Positions 1 to 9,108 are shown, counted from the first letter of the stretch. The stretch: 33,622 bases of DNA from Saprospiraceae bacterium (GCA_013361075.1 JABWAJ010000003.1:1-33622), one strand, 5' to 3'. A program made the numbers and translations. The notes: a model not told the origin generated them from the sequence alone.

Positions 1-119
1 TGGATTATGCCGTTCAGGCCATTACTGCCGGGGTGAACCACATGCGCGACTTAAGCCCAATTTGGGAAATGTACAAAGAAGGCATAGATGTTAACTCCAT
101 TGTTTGGGAGTCGCACTAA
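1..119 (+). CDS. iscS: Cysteine desulfurase IscS, C-terminal end (partial)
   Basis: An open frame enters from the left edge (codons start at base 3) and stops with TAA at 117-119. The visible 38 residues contain the run SPIWEMYKEGIDVNSI and end in WESH, which matches the conserved C-terminus of IscS-type cysteine desulfurases (SPLWEMYKEGVDLNSI in family members). IscS is a PLP enzyme that takes sulfur from cysteine and passes it to the scaffold IscU. The catalytic domain lies outside the window. The next gene, iscU, starts 54 bases later on the same strand, which fits an iscS-iscU-iscA operon. Confidence 0.88.
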   Translation, partial: DYAVQAITAGVNHMRDLSPIWEMYKEGIDVNSIVWESH

Positions 120-173
120 AATAAATATCAGCAACAATTCTCTATCATTGCTCAATTGATAAAACTTAGCGTC

Positions 174-593
174 ATGGCTTATTCAGATAAAGTTCTCGAA
201 CACTTCAAACACCCGCGCAACGTGGGCACTTTAGACAAAAGCAGCAAAAACGTGGGTACAGGCCTCGTTGGTGCTCCGGAATGCGGCGACGTGATGCGCC
301 TTCAGATTGAGGTGGACCCGTCAACCCAAACGATTGTGGATGCCAAGTTCAAAACGTTTGGTTGCGGATCGGCCATTGCTTCGTCTTCTTTAGCCACCGA
401 ATGGATCAAAGGCAAAACCATTGATGAAGCGGTTCAGATCAGCAATATGGACATCGTGGAAGAATTAGCGCTGCCGCCTGTAAAAATTCACTGCTCGGTT
501 TTGGCGGAAGATGCCATCAAAGGTGCCATCAAAGACTACCGTGAAAAGAATGGCCTGGCCGTTAATGTCGAACAGGCAGCTGCGACCGTATAG
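174..593 (+). CDS. iscU: Iron-sulfur cluster scaffold IscU
   Basis: 139 residues. IscU is the scaffold on which [2Fe-2S] clusters are built with sulfur from IscS before transfer to target proteins. The three cluster-ligand cysteines are visible: C37 in PECGD, C64 in FGCGSAI and C107 in KIHCSVLAED. The LPPVK motif (residues 100-104), which the HscA chaperone recognises in the family, is also present. An upstream in-frame TTG at 156 would add six residues, but the family N-terminus (MAYSDKVLEHF) begins at the ATG at 174, so that start was chosen. It follows iscS by 54 bases. Length and motifs are normal for the family. Confidence 0.95.
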   Translation: MAYSDKVLEHFKHPRNVGTLDKSSKNVGTGLVGAPECGDVMRLQIEVDPSTQTIVDAKFKTFGCGSAIASSSLATEWIKGKTIDEAVQISNMDIVEELALPPVKIHCSVLAEDAIKGAIKDYREKNGLAVNVEQAAATV

Positions 594-610
594 TCAATAA
601 GGTGCAAAAG

Positions 611-698
611 GCAAGGGGCAAATTGGCAAAAGGCAAAAACATCGTAATGTTTGAAGTTGCCTTTCGACAACTTACGGGTTTGCCAATTTATCCCTTGC
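611..698. repeat. Imperfect inverted repeat between iscU and iscA
   Basis: GCAAGGGGCAAATTGGCAAA at 611-630 pairs with TTTGCCAATTTATCCCTTGC at 679-698 (18 of 20 positions). A second, nested pairing joins AAAGGCAA near 628 to TTGCCTTT near 657-664. The whole could fold into a long hairpin in the 157-base gap between iscU and iscA. It has no T-run after it and does not look like a simple terminator. It may be a small dispersed intergenic repeat or a processing site that sets iscA level. No other copy was seen in this window. Confidence 0.55.
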
Positions 699-750
699 TT
701 CTTGACATTGTCTATGATCTAATATCTTAAATCTAACATCTCCATCGGTC

Positions 751-1077
751 ATGTTATTCGTAGCAGACAGCGCCAAAGAAAAAATTCTGGAAATCAAAAA
801 GAACGGAGCCCTCAGCGATGATTACTTCGTGCGGGTTTCAGTCACCAGTGGCGGGTGCTCGGGACTTTCCTATAAAATGGATTTTGACAACGAGTCGAAG
901 CCTAACGATCAGGTATTTGAAGACAATGGAACCAAAGTAGTTACCGACCTGAAAAGTTTTCTCTACCTGTTCAATTCCACGCTTGAATTCTCCGGTGGCC
1001 TCAACGGCAAGGGATTTGTGTTTAACAATCCCAATGCAGCGCGTACTTGCGGGTGCGGAGAAAGCTTCGCCGTGTAG
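751..1077 (+). CDS. iscA: A-type iron-sulfur carrier protein (IscA/SufA/HesB family)
   Basis: 108 residues, the usual length for the family. A-type carriers accept [2Fe-2S] clusters from the IscU scaffold and hand them to apo-proteins. The three invariant cysteines are present: C36 in SGGCSGLSY, and C100 and C102 in the C-terminal TCGCGESF. GLNGKGFVFNNPNA just before the last pair is also typical. The gene follows iscU by 157 bases that contain an inverted repeat, so it may be co-transcribed or separately tuned. It converges with the minus-strand DUF4837 gene, whose stop lies 20 bases away. The name iscA rests on context; SufA would look the same at this level. Confidence 0.9.
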   Translation: MLFVADSAKEKILEIKKNGALSDDYFVRVSVTSGGCSGLSYKMDFDNESKPNDQVFEDNGTKVVTDLKSFLYLFNSTLEFSGGLNGKGFVFNNPNAARTCGCGESFAV

Positions 1078-1097
1078 TAGTAATTAATTAAGGTGCC

Positions 1098-2186
1098 TTA
1101 GTATTTCACCCCGGAAATGATGTACTCCAGCTGCTGCATGTAGTTGCGCTTGTCTTTACCCGGTGCGTGCAGAAAAGCATCAACAAACAGCAAATCTTTT
1201 TTGTCGGGGTTGTAAATCAGGTAGCTGACAAAAGCTCCCCCCATATAGTCGTTGACAATTTCCCAAATGCCACGCGCTTCCAGCACATAATTGTTATTCA
1301 GGGTTTTCGCAGATACGTACATCGGCAGGTCGGTGTCGTTGATGCGCATGTAGGTGTTGGCTTCGGAAGTGGTAATGTACTTTCGGCCAATGCTGTCGCG
1401 GATGGCCTTGATGCCTTCTTTGCTGAGCTGTTTTTTATCGGTATAGGGTACCCGTTTCAGGATCAGGTTACTGCTGATTGCATCGGTCTCCATCCGCATC
1501 CAGATCACCTCTCCGTCGCTCACAGCCTGGAAGTATTTTTCAGGAACGCGCATTTCAGCGTCCATTTTGGTTTTTACTTCCTCCATTAACTTCCGGTTTA
1601 CCTCATTCCCGAAAAATGCAGTGGCTTCAATTCGGGCCATGTTATCTTTATCGAGCCGTTTGGCAGCTGCCGCAAAATTATTTTTGATGCTTTCGATCAA
1701 GTCGTCATCTGAGTGTGCGTATTGGTAAATCAAAACCTGGTCTTTGGCCCATTTGTCCCGGCCTACCAAAGAGCGCAGTTTTTTGTCTGTTTTCGCCTGC
1801 TGCGCTTTTTCTTCCCCGATATCGCTGCGGATGAGCTGGCTCACGGGCGAATCTGCTTCATTCAGGTTGCCCACAATGAGGTAATGCTTCAACTGTTTGC
1901 GCAAAGGCTCTTTGTTCAGGTCTTCTACCGAAAAAAAACGGAGGTCGTAGATGGGCTCCGGCTGCGGCAAAATTGGATAAGCGGCAGAATAATAATAGCG
2001 GATGGTGTCCCCAACGGGGCCGTCCCAGATGCGTTTATCGGTAACGACTGCGATTTCATTAACTTTGCCATAAGCCGTGGGGACGATCCCGAGGCTTCTT
2101 TTGGCATCCGTCGTACAGGCTGTCGTCAGGGAAATAAGAAAAAAAGCGAGGGCTGACCCTAAAAAAAAACGAGCGATATGATTCAT
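1098..2186 (-). CDS. DUF4837 family lipoprotein
   Basis: 362 residues. The N-terminus is a lipoprotein signal: a hydrophobic stretch (residues 6-20) ending in LTTAC with the modified cysteine at 24, so the protein should be anchored to a membrane outside the cytoplasm. The segments YGKVNEIAVVTD, WDGPVGDTIRYYY and YPILPQPEPIYDLR are characteristic of the DUF4837 family, found in Bacteroidota. Its biochemical role is unknown and no catalytic motif could be picked out. The gene lies downstream of the MoxR gene on the same strand with a 187-base gap, and converges with iscA. Several open frames on the opposite strand here are shadows. Confidence 0.85.
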   Translation of the reverse strand: MNHIARFFLGSALAFFLISLTTACTTDAKRSLGIVPTAYGKVNEIAVVTDKRIWDGPVGDTIRYYYSAAYPILPQPEPIYDLRFFSVEDLNKEPLRKQLKHYLIVGNLNEADSPVSQLIRSDIGEEKAQQAKTDKKLRSLVGRDKWAKDQVLIYQYAHSDDDLIESIKNNFAAAAKRLDKDNMARIEATAFFGNEVNRKLMEEVKTKMDAEMRVPEKYFQAVSDGEVIWMRMETDAISSNLILKRVPYTDKKQLSKEGIKAIRDSIGRKYITTSEANTYMRINDTDLPMYVSAKTLNNNYVLEARGIWEIVNDYMGGAFVSYLIYNPDKKDLLFVDAFLHAPGKDKRNYMQQLEYIISGVKY

Positions 2187-2373
2187 TTACAAATATCTTT
2201 TCGGAAGTTGAAGGTACTGCATTTGTATCAGATCAGATGCGTTTTTAAGTAGTTTTGGCGCATGGGAATAGCAAGAAGAATCAGACAAATCCCAGGGATT
2301 CACCTAAGCAAGACGGCATTCAGGCCTTTGTATGGCCTCCGCCGGGTTTGACTGATTGGGCAAACAGCTCTTC

Positions 2374-3345
2374 TTAAAACAACCCTTTAATGATCGCTTC
2401 TTCCGTGATGCCTTCTGCTTCTGCTTTGTAATTGCGCACGATGCGGTGGCGCAGCACGTAGTTGGCAATTTCCTGAACGTCTTCGATATCCGGAGAATAT
2501 TTCCCGCGTACAGCGGCATGGCATTTTGCGCCAAGCACCAGGTACTGTGACGCACGCGGGCCTGCACCCCAGGAAATGTATTCATTTACTTTAGCCGTGG
2601 CTCTGGCCGTGCCGGGGCGCGTTTTACTCGTCAGGTTCACTGCGTATTCCAGCACATTGTCGGATACCGGAATTTTGCGTACCAACTGCTGGAAGTGAAG
2701 AATTTCCAGCGAAGTAACCACATGCCTGAGTTGGTAATCCTGAACCCCTGTTGTGCCTTTCACCACGCGGATTTCTTCTTCATAAGAAGGGTAGTCCAGT
2801 GGAATGTTGAACATAAAACGGTCGAGCTGGGCTTCCGGGAGCGGATAAGTCCCTTCCTGCTCGATGGGGTTTTGCGTAGCCAGTACAAAAAACGGAGCAG
2901 GCAATTGATGGCGCTCGCCGCTTACAGTTACTGAGCGTTCCTGCATGGCTTCCAGCAGGGCTGCCTGCGTTTTGGGCGGAGTCCGGTTGATTTCATCGGC
3001 CAGTACGATATTGGCAAAAATTGGACCGCGGTTGAACCGGAAATGGCGGTCTTCGCCCAAAATTTCCGAACCGGTGATGTCCGTTGGCATCAAGTCGGGT
3101 GTAAACTGAATGCGTTTGAAATCCAATTCCAATACATCTGAAATGGTACTGACGAGGAGCGTTTTAGCCAGCCCCGGCACGCCAACCAGCAGGCTGTGGC
3201 CATTGCTGAACAACGAAATGAGGACTGCTTTGACGACTTCGTCCTGACCAATAATGACTTTGCCGATTTCCTTGCGCAGTTCTTTAAACGAAGCCGCAAG
3301 GGCGTCTACTGCTTCCACATCTGATTTGTAACTGATCTGGGACAT
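2374..3345 (-). CDS. MoxR-family AAA+ ATPase
   Basis: 323 residues from the ATG at 3343-3345; a longer frame reaches 3552, but its extra 69 residues look nothing like the family, whose N-terminus matches the segment beginning MSQISYKSD. MoxR ATPases act as chaperone-like machines that activate or assemble partner proteins, often in cell-envelope stress. The Walker A region is GVPGLAKTL (residues 55-63), Walker B is LADEIN (115-120), and AALLEAMQERSVTVSG and ATQNPIEQEGTYPLPEAQLDRF are highly conserved in the family. In Bacteroidota moxR usually precedes a DUF58 gene and BatA/BatB-type genes. Here the next gene downstream is a DUF4837 lipoprotein instead, so the usual partners are elsewhere or absent. 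Confidence 0.93.
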   Translation of the reverse strand: MSQISYKSDVEAVDALAASFKELRKEIGKVIIGQDEVVKAVLISLFSNGHSLLVGVPGLAKTLLVSTISDVLELDFKRIQFTPDLMPTDITGSEILGEDRHFRFNRGPIFANIVLADEINRTPPKTQAALLEAMQERSVTVSGERHQLPAPFFVLATQNPIEQEGTYPLPEAQLDRFMFNIPLDYPSYEEEIRVVKGTTGVQDYQLRHVVTSLEILHFQQLVRKIPVSDNVLEYAVNLTSKTRPGTARATAKVNEYISWGAGPRASQYLVLGAKCHAAVRGKYSPDIEDVQEIANYVLRHRIVRNYKAEAEGITEEAIIKGLF

Positions 3346-3742
3346 GTCCTTTTTTTGTTTTATACAGCGGTTCCGGCACGAGAGGCTTGCCGACAGCCAG
3401 GTTGATGATTTATTTTTATAAATGATTGATTCTGTCAACATCATGAAAGCGCTCGCAGGGCGGGCGTCAATCGGGCGGCTAAATTCTGAAAAATTCAGCA
3501 ATCGCAAAGGATTAAACGCGACAAATAGCCACAAGGTTATAAAAGACAGCAAGTTTTATGCCGGAAAGTCCCGGGAGGCAATCATTATCCCCCCTGTCGG
3601 GGGACAAACAGACCGGTTTTAAAGTTGTTATCGAAACAATAATTTCAAAGGGCACAGGTTTTAAGTAGGCAACAAAAAAACTGTTGGCTTGTATCGTTTA
3701 CTTTTATGGGCAAATTTATTCGCCTGTATAACATCTATCCGC
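3346..3742. other. Divergent intergenic region between moxR and porZ
   Basis: This 397-base stretch separates the divergent MoxR and PorZ genes and should carry both promoters, but no clean TAnnTTTG box was found. A small hairpin (TCCCCC / GGGGGA around 3588-3604) is visible. A 66-codon frame at 3422-3622 has a composition and sequence unlike a known protein and is probably fortuitous. Confidence 0.5.
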
Positions 3743-6118
3743 ATGCGAAAAATCTTACTCCTGACCCTGCTGACGGCCGCTTCCGGAGCCGTCATTTTTG
3801 CTCAGAATATTTTGCCTATAGGCCAGTGGCGGTCTCATCTGCCTTACCGCGTCGGACAATTCGTCACCCAAAGTGCGGATAAAATCTACTACGCCACCGA
3901 CCTGTCCATTGTCACTTTAGACAAAGAAGACCAGGCATCCGATTTTCTTGCAAAGGTAAATGGCCTGAGCAATACCGGCATCAGCATGATCCGCTACAAC
4001 CGCTTTAGTGATGTGTTGGTCGTCGTGTATAAAGACGCCATTATAGACTTGATAAAGCCGGAAGGTACTTCGGTAATGCGGCAAATCCGAAACTTCGCCA
4101 ACTTCAGCGGTGAAAAAAGGATCAACGATATTTTTATTGAAAACGACTCCATTATCTACCTTGCGGCTACTTACGGCGTGTCTAAGATCAACATCAAGGC
4201 CGAAGAATTTGTCTTTACTACTTTCACAGATGTAGAAGTTCGCAATGTGCAGCTCTACAACGGGGAAGTGTATGCTGCAACCGAAGACGGCATCTACCGG
4301 GTATCACCGGCCACCAGCAATATTGACGATTTCAACAACTGGAAACTGCTCGGCCCGGATCATGGCTTTCCTGCCGATTACAGTTCCAAAGCTATGGTAA
4401 GCTTTGACGGGCAGCTGATTGTAGATGTGAACGATACACTTTTTGTAGTCAACGACGGCGCATTGGCCTACTGGCATACTGAAGCGGCAGAAAACTATGG
4501 CATCTACTTTCTCACCGCAGAGGGCGCACACCTGCTGGCCGGGTATCGGTGTTCTCAACCAGGGTGTGTTTTTGGTAAAGTGCTGGTTTTTAATCCAGAT
4601 GGTACATTCTTTCCCGCTCCTCCCGGTTGTGTGAATATTCCGACCACAGCAGTGGAAGACGAGCAGGGCAGGATCTGGTTTGGCGAATTATTCCGCGATT
4701 TTCGGGTTTCCTACAATCCGTCGGGGGATGTTTTTTGCAGCCTTTTTTCTTTCGAATCCCCCTATTCCGAAAATGCATGGGCCATGACGGTTGAAAACAA
4801 CCAGTTTTGGCTGGCATCCGGGGCTTTGAACCAGCAATTGGGTTATCGCTTTCTGGAAGATGGATTTTCTTCTTTCATTGATGGGGAATGGACCATCTAC
4901 AACCGCCAGACCAGGCAGGAAATGCGCGGCATGGATGGCAGCTCCGATCCGGGATTTACATCCGACGACCTGCGCGACATTCTGGCCATTGCGGTCAGCC
5001 CGGTTTCCGGTAAAGTATACGCCGGATCCTATCTGGAAGGTTTAATCGAATTCGATCCTGCACTGGATAAAATGATGGTTTTCAACCAAAGCAATTCCAT
5101 CCTTCAGGGCGCGCTTCAGGACGAATCCCGTACGCGCATCAGCGGATTGGCTTTCGACGACGAAGACAATCTTTGGATCAGCAACCACCGGGCAGTCAAT
5201 GACAAACCCATTGTCAGGCTTGCCAAAGACGGCACCTGGAAAAGTTTCGGTGCCAATTGCGGCCAGATCGAATTGTTTCAGGTAGACGTGGATCAGAGTA
5301 ATTTCAAATGGTTTGTGACCGGCGCCAGCCAGGGAGTCATGGTTTTTGATGAAGGAGAAGAAGACCTTGATACGGATGACCGGTGCCGGAATTTTACAAC
5401 TTCCAACAGCAACCTGCCTACCAATGCCATCAATTGCCTGGTCGTTGACCTGGATGGCGACGTATGGGTAGGCACCTCTGAAGGAATTGTGATTTTTGAA
5501 TGCGGTTCCAATGCTTTCGACGGCAGTTGCCGGGGCACCCGCCCGATTGTGGAGGTGGACGGTTTTGGGGCTTACCTTCTTGAGACCGAAAACGTCAAAA
5601 CAATCGCTATAGATGGCGCCAACCGGAAATGGATCGGAACCGAAAATGGCCTTTATCTGATTTCGGCAGATGGCTCAGAACAAATTGCCCGCTTCACCGT
5701 GGATAATTCGCCGCTATTCGACAACATCATCCAGAGCATTGCTGTGAATCAAAAAACCGGCGAAGTTTTCATTTCTACACAAAAAGGAGTACTGTCTTAC
5801 CAGAGCGACGCCATCGAAGGCAACCGGGTTCACAGCGCCAAGATTGAGGTTTACCCCAACCCGGTATACTCTGATTACGACGGCCCGATCGCCGTTAGAG
5901 GCCTTGCCAGGGATGCTGTTGTAAAAATTACAGACATCCATGGCCGACTGGTGTACGAGACCAAGGCTTTAGGCGGGCAGGCCGTTTGGGATGGTCGCGA
6001 CTACAACGGGCGTCGTGCTGCCACCGGCGTTTACCTCATTTTTAGCTCCAGCAACCCCCGGTTTTCCGGTTTTGGCAACCCCGACGCTGCTGTAGCCAAA
6101 ATTGTGCTGGTCCACTGA
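3743..6118 (+). CDS. porZ: Type IX secretion system protein PorZ
   Basis: 791 residues from the ATG at 3743. A frame open from 3689 would add 18 residues before a good signal peptide (MRKILLLTLLTAASG...FAQ), so 3743 was preferred. The N-terminal segment GQWRSHLPYR followed by many short propeller blades (for example LWISNHRAV, VWVGTSEGI, WIGTENGLY) matches PorZ, which is built of two beta-propellers resembling two-component-regulator propellers. The last ~85 residues form a T9SS-type C-terminal domain with VYPNPVYSD, IHGRLV and AATGVYL. In characterised systems PorZ sits on the cell surface in the attachment complex and supplies anionic lipopolysaccharide to sortase PorU. A glycosyltransferase gene follows 14 bases after the stop. 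Confidence 0.88.
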   Translation: MRKILLLTLLTAASGAVIFAQNILPIGQWRSHLPYRVGQFVTQSADKIYYATDLSIVTLDKEDQASDFLAKVNGLSNTGISMIRYNRFSDVLVVVYKDAIIDLIKPEGTSVMRQIRNFANFSGEKRINDIFIENDSIIYLAATYGVSKINIKAEEFVFTTFTDVEVRNVQLYNGEVYAATEDGIYRVSPATSNIDDFNNWKLLGPDHGFPADYSSKAMVSFDGQLIVDVNDTLFVVNDGALAYWHTEAAENYGIYFLTAEGAHLLAGYRCSQPGCVFGKVLVFNPDGTFFPAPPGCVNIPTTAVEDEQGRIWFGELFRDFRVSYNPSGDVFCSLFSFESPYSENAWAMTVENNQFWLASGALNQQLGYRFLEDGFSSFIDGEWTIYNRQTRQEMRGMDGSSDPGFTSDDLRDILAIAVSPVSGKVYAGSYLEGLIEFDPALDKMMVFNQSNSILQGALQDESRTRISGLAFDDEDNLWISNHRAVNDKPIVRLAKDGTWKSFGANCGQIELFQVDVDQSNFKWFVTGASQGVMVFDEGEEDLDTDDRCRNFTTSNSNLPTNAINCLVVDLDGDVWVGTSEGIVIFECGSNAFDGSCRGTRPIVEVDGFGAYLLETENVKTIAIDGANRKWIGTENGLYLISADGSEQIARFTVDNSPLFDNIIQSIAVNQKTGEVFISTQKGVLSYQSDAIEGNRVHSAKIEVYPNPVYSDYDGPIAVRGLARDAVVKITDIHGRLVYETKALGGQAVWDGRDYNGRRAATGVYLIFSSSNPRFSGFGNPDAAVAKIVLVH

Positions 6119-6132
6119 TTCAATTGCCTGCG

Positions 6133-7146
6133 ATGTCCGATTTGCCCCTTATCAGCATACTCATGCCGGTTCGAAATGCAGCACCTTACCTGGAAGCCTG
6201 CATCGAATCAATACTTGGGCAAACCTACTCCCATTGGGAATTGCTCCCCGTTGACGATGGTTCGGAAGACGACAGTCTGGCCCTGCTGGAACGGTTTGCA
6301 GCGCTTGACCAACGCATTCGGGTCAACCGGCACCCCGGGCACAGGGGCATTCCTGCGGCTTTACGGCTTGCTTTTTCACAAAGCCGTGGCTCGCTCCTCA
6401 CGCGCATGGATGCGGACGACTGTATGGTACCGCAAAAACTGGCGCAACTTTGCAACTTGCTGCAACATAACGGCCCCGGCCACGTAGCGACTGCCCCTGT
6501 AGCCTATTTTTCTGATACAGTTTTGGGGCCCGGTTATCTCCGCTATCAGAACTGGTTGAACGACCTGATGCAAACGGGGCGTCATTATGAGGATATTTAC
6601 AAAGAATGTGTGCTTCCGTCGCCTTGCTGGATGGCGTTTCGGGAGGATTTGCTGCGCTGCGGTGCTTTTGTTGCAGCAACGTATCCCGAAGATTATGACC
6701 TCTGTTTTCGATTTTACAAAGCCGGTTACCGCATTGTGGCAGCGAACGAACCGCTGCACTTCTGGCGGGATCATGCCAGCCGGGCTTCGCGCAACGAACC
6801 ACAGTACGCCAACCAAAGTTATTTTGATCTGAAATTGCCCTATTTTCTGGAACTCGACCACGCTCCCGATCGCCCGCTGGTACTCTGGGGGGCCGGGAAA
6901 AAAGGGAAACAAATTGCAAAACGGCTCGCTGAAAAAGGAATTTCCTTTCACTGGGTTTGTGATAACCCCGCAAAATGGGGCATCCGGCTTTTTGAAACCG
7001 AATTAAAAGACTTTCGGTGTGTTTCGGAAATGGTTCGCCCTCAATTGATCATTGCAGTAGCCGCACCGGACGGGCAGGCAGAAATTTTGAGATTTCTCCA
7101 ACAGCATACCTACCGCCCGGGGGAGGATTATTTCTTTTTTTGTTGA
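6133..7146 (+). CDS. Family 2 glycosyltransferase with C-terminal nucleotide-binding-like domain
   Basis: 337 residues from the ATG at 6133; a TTG at 6124 would add three residues. The N-terminal GT-A fold shows ISILMPVRNAAPYL, the nucleotide-sugar motif VDDGS (40-44) and the metal-binding MDADD (92-96). PEDYDLCFRF further on is typical of the acceptor side. From about residue 247 a separate domain begins with LVLWGAGKKGK, which resembles the glycine-rich loop of a Rossmann fold, as found at the ends of some polysaccharide-synthesis glycosyltransferases. It probably transfers a sugar to a surface glycan; donor and acceptor cannot be read from sequence. It starts 14 bases after porZ and is likely co-transcribed. 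It converges with the DUF6089 gene. Confidence 0.88.
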   Translation: MSDLPLISILMPVRNAAPYLEACIESILGQTYSHWELLPVDDGSEDDSLALLERFAALDQRIRVNRHPGHRGIPAALRLAFSQSRGSLLTRMDADDCMVPQKLAQLCNLLQHNGPGHVATAPVAYFSDTVLGPGYLRYQNWLNDLMQTGRHYEDIYKECVLPSPCWMAFREDLLRCGAFVAATYPEDYDLCFRFYKAGYRIVAANEPLHFWRDHASRASRNEPQYANQSYFDLKLPYFLELDHAPDRPLVLWGAGKKGKQIAKRLAEKGISFHWVCDNPAKWGIRLFETELKDFRCVSEMVRPQLIIAVAAPDGQAEILRFLQQHTYRPGEDYFFFC

Positions 7147-7200
7147 CTTGTTTCTCTCCGCGTAATGACCGTTTGGGAGGCTTTGTCCATCGCGCAGGCT

Positions 7201-8037
7201 TTAGTTTTTTCTTTTGCGCTTCCCGTAATCCGGGCAACGCAAATCACCGAAATAATAGACCAATGCGATATTGGCAATGGCATAAGCGTCATTATTGCTG
7301 CTGTTGCCCCGCTGGCGGCCTTCTTCGCCAATAGGGCCATCGTTGGCACCCGGAATGGAGATTGAGCGATCTGAAAGGGCTACGGCAATTTCGCCGCGTG
7401 TTTTCAGCAGGTCGCTTTTGTCCGGATAAACGGTACTGACATCGTCCAGATAATCCGTAAACAACTGACGAACCCCCAACTCGAAATTAAGGCTCCACTC
7501 GTAACTCAGGTCGAGCTTCATGCCCATCCCAAAAGCCAGGCCGCCATGAATGTTGTAGTATTCTTCGCCTTTAAACTGCCCTTCTGTACCGAGGGGGCGC
7601 AGTTCGTAGATCTCGTCGCCGAGTCGGGCTTTGGGATTGAAATGAAACCCGGTGAGGCCCAGAAAAATATAAGGCGTAAAATAATTTTCCCGGCTGCCGT
7701 GGATGTATGGCAAAAAATTGAATTCAAACTGTGTCGTAAAGTCCACGATAGACGACTCAAAACTGAGATTTCTGGCACGTTCGAACACATTTTTAGATCG
7801 GGCGTCGTCGGCTTCAACCTTACCTACTCCCACTGAAAATTTCATACACAGGCGCTCGTTAAAATTGTAGCGTGCAAGTATTCCGGCTGAAGCACCAGGC
7901 GTGCCTAAGTTATAGCTGGTATTCAAATCTCCAAAATACCAGGACGCGCCGGCCCACGGACCGCCTTCCCAGCCCTTCTGGGCCCAAATCTGAAGAAACA
8001 TTACTGTTGCAAGGATAACTAAACCTGTCTTTTTCAC
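7201..8037 (-). CDS. DUF6089 family outer-membrane protein
   Basis: 278 residues with an N-terminal signal peptide (MKKTGLVILATVMFLQIWA, cut near AQKG). The body alternates aromatic and polar residues in short strands, as expected for a small beta-barrel. The segments WYFGDLNTSYNLG, ILARYNFNERL and ARNLSFESS match the DUF6089 family of Bacteroidota. The function is unknown; the family is usually described as outer-membrane beta-barrel proteins. The C-terminus (DYGKRKRKN) is unusually basic for a barrel end. A TAACTTTG box lies upstream on the minus strand (8085-8092), so it probably has its own promoter. Confidence 0.83.
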   Translation of the reverse strand: MKKTGLVILATVMFLQIWAQKGWEGGPWAGASWYFGDLNTSYNLGTPGASAGILARYNFNERLCMKFSVGVGKVEADDARSKNVFERARNLSFESSIVDFTTQFEFNFLPYIHGSRENYFTPYIFLGLTGFHFNPKARLGDEIYELRPLGTEGQFKGEEYYNIHGGLAFGMGMKLDLSYEWSLNFELGVRQLFTDYLDDVSTVYPDKSDLLKTRGEIAVALSDRSISIPGANDGPIGEEGRQRGNSSNNDAYAIANIALVYYFGDLRCPDYGKRKRKN

Positions 8038-8084
8038 CGTTAAAGTTTGAGTGATGGATGTGCCCGCTTACCATTTCGGACGGG

Positions 8085-8092
8085 CAAAGTTA
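8085..8092 (-). promoter_or_regulatory. Bacteroidota-type -7 box for the DUF6089 gene
   Basis: The minus strand reads TAACTTTG here, a full match to TAnnTTTG. It lies 48 bases upstream of the DUF6089 ATG, a sensible distance for a start site just inside. No well-spaced -33 element (TTTG) was found; the nearest TTTG on that strand (8104-8107) is too close. Confidence 0.5.
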
Positions 8093-8158
8093 TTAATAAA
8101 CGGCAAAAGGGAAATGCGTGGTATGGCATTAACCCAAAGGAAGCCGGATTGCGCCCGC

Positions 8159-8911
8159 CTATTTTTCGGGCTCCCGGATTCCAATGACTGCCATCATGCG
8201 GCCGGTTAGTCCATGTTCGCGGCGGTGCGAAAAATAATCTTCAGGATTCAAAACGGTAGAGTAGGGCGACACTTCAATTTGAGACTCCGGGATGCCCCAT
8301 TGGAGCAAAAGGGCTTTGTTGGCAGCTTTCAGGTCAAGGGTAAATTTTTCGCTGCCTTCGAGCTGTGTTTTAAAAGCTGCATCAAAATGCCGGGCTACCT
8401 CCACTCCCACTTCGTACGAACATTCGTCAATGCAGGTTCCGACCCAGGCGTAGCAATCGGCTGCCTGTGTTCCAAATTTTGTGTGCATGGCCTCAAGCGT
8501 TTTGCGCACAATGCCCAGTGCTGTGCCTTTCCAGCCGGCATGAACCGCAGCAACGGCCTGTTGGCCTGTATCGTAAATCAATACCGGTGTACAATCGGCG
8601 ATCCCAACCGTAACAAACAAGCCCTTTTTTTGGGTGATGAAGGCGTCGTATCCCTCCTGCAATCCCGGAGCTGTTGCCACAAAAACCTGGTCTCCGTGAA
8701 CCTGATGCCCTCCGCTTATCGTATCTTCACTTATGCCTAAAGCTGCAAAAAACCGGCGGCGGTTTTCGCGAACATGCTGTGGAGCATCGTTGGTGTGGAG
8801 CCCGAGGTTGAGTGATTCGTACGGAGCAGGACTAACACCGCCGTGCCGGGTGCTCTCTGCGGCGAGCACTTCGGGAAAGGCGCTAAGGAGTTTGGAAAGC
8901 CGGTAAATCAT
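8159..8911 (-). CDS. pgeF: Peptidoglycan editing factor PgeF (YfiH/laccase-domain family)
   Basis: 250 residues. Members of this family, formerly called multicopper polyphenol oxidoreductases or YfiH, act as purine nucleoside phosphorylases or hydrolases, and in E. coli PgeF removes misincorporated amino acids from peptidoglycan precursors. The zinc ligands are visible: H72 in GGHQVHGD, C107 in IADCTPVLI and H124 in VHAGWKGT. TRHGGVS near the start and GTCIDECSYEVG are also family signatures. It is transcribed away from the exported protein at 9109. The region 8912-9108 between the two should hold both promoters. Confidence 0.92.
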   Translation of the reverse strand: MIYRLSKLLSAFPEVLAAESTRHGGVSPAPYESLNLGLHTNDAPQHVRENRRRFFAALGISEDTISGGHQVHGDQVFVATAPGLQEGYDAFITQKKGLFVTVGIADCTPVLIYDTGQQAVAAVHAGWKGTALGIVRKTLEAMHTKFGTQAADCYAWVGTCIDECSYEVGVEVARHFDAAFKTQLEGSEKFTLDLKAANKALLLQWGIPESQIEVSPYSTVLNPEDYFSHRREHGLTGRMMAVIGIREPEK

Positions 8912-9108
8912 GTGCTTTTGGCAAGCAAGTTACGTCGCAGAAAGTACCAAGCGGTCATTTTTTAGTAAGAAAGATGTGCTGCCGGGGTGTTCATCTTTCC
9001 AAATACTTGTTTGTTAATGCTAAATTTCGTAATATCGTGACGCCAATTTGCGTTGGCCTGTGAACAATTCTTCTGTATTGACTGTACTCATTTCAGAATA
9101 TAGCGGGT

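Noticed and set aside
3346..3552. N-terminal extension of the MoxR frame
   Set aside because: The extra 69 residues are not family-like; the ATG at 3345 matches the family start.
6376..6973. Two long frames antisense to the glycosyltransferase
   Set aside because: They overlap each other and a well-supported gene, and look like shadows.
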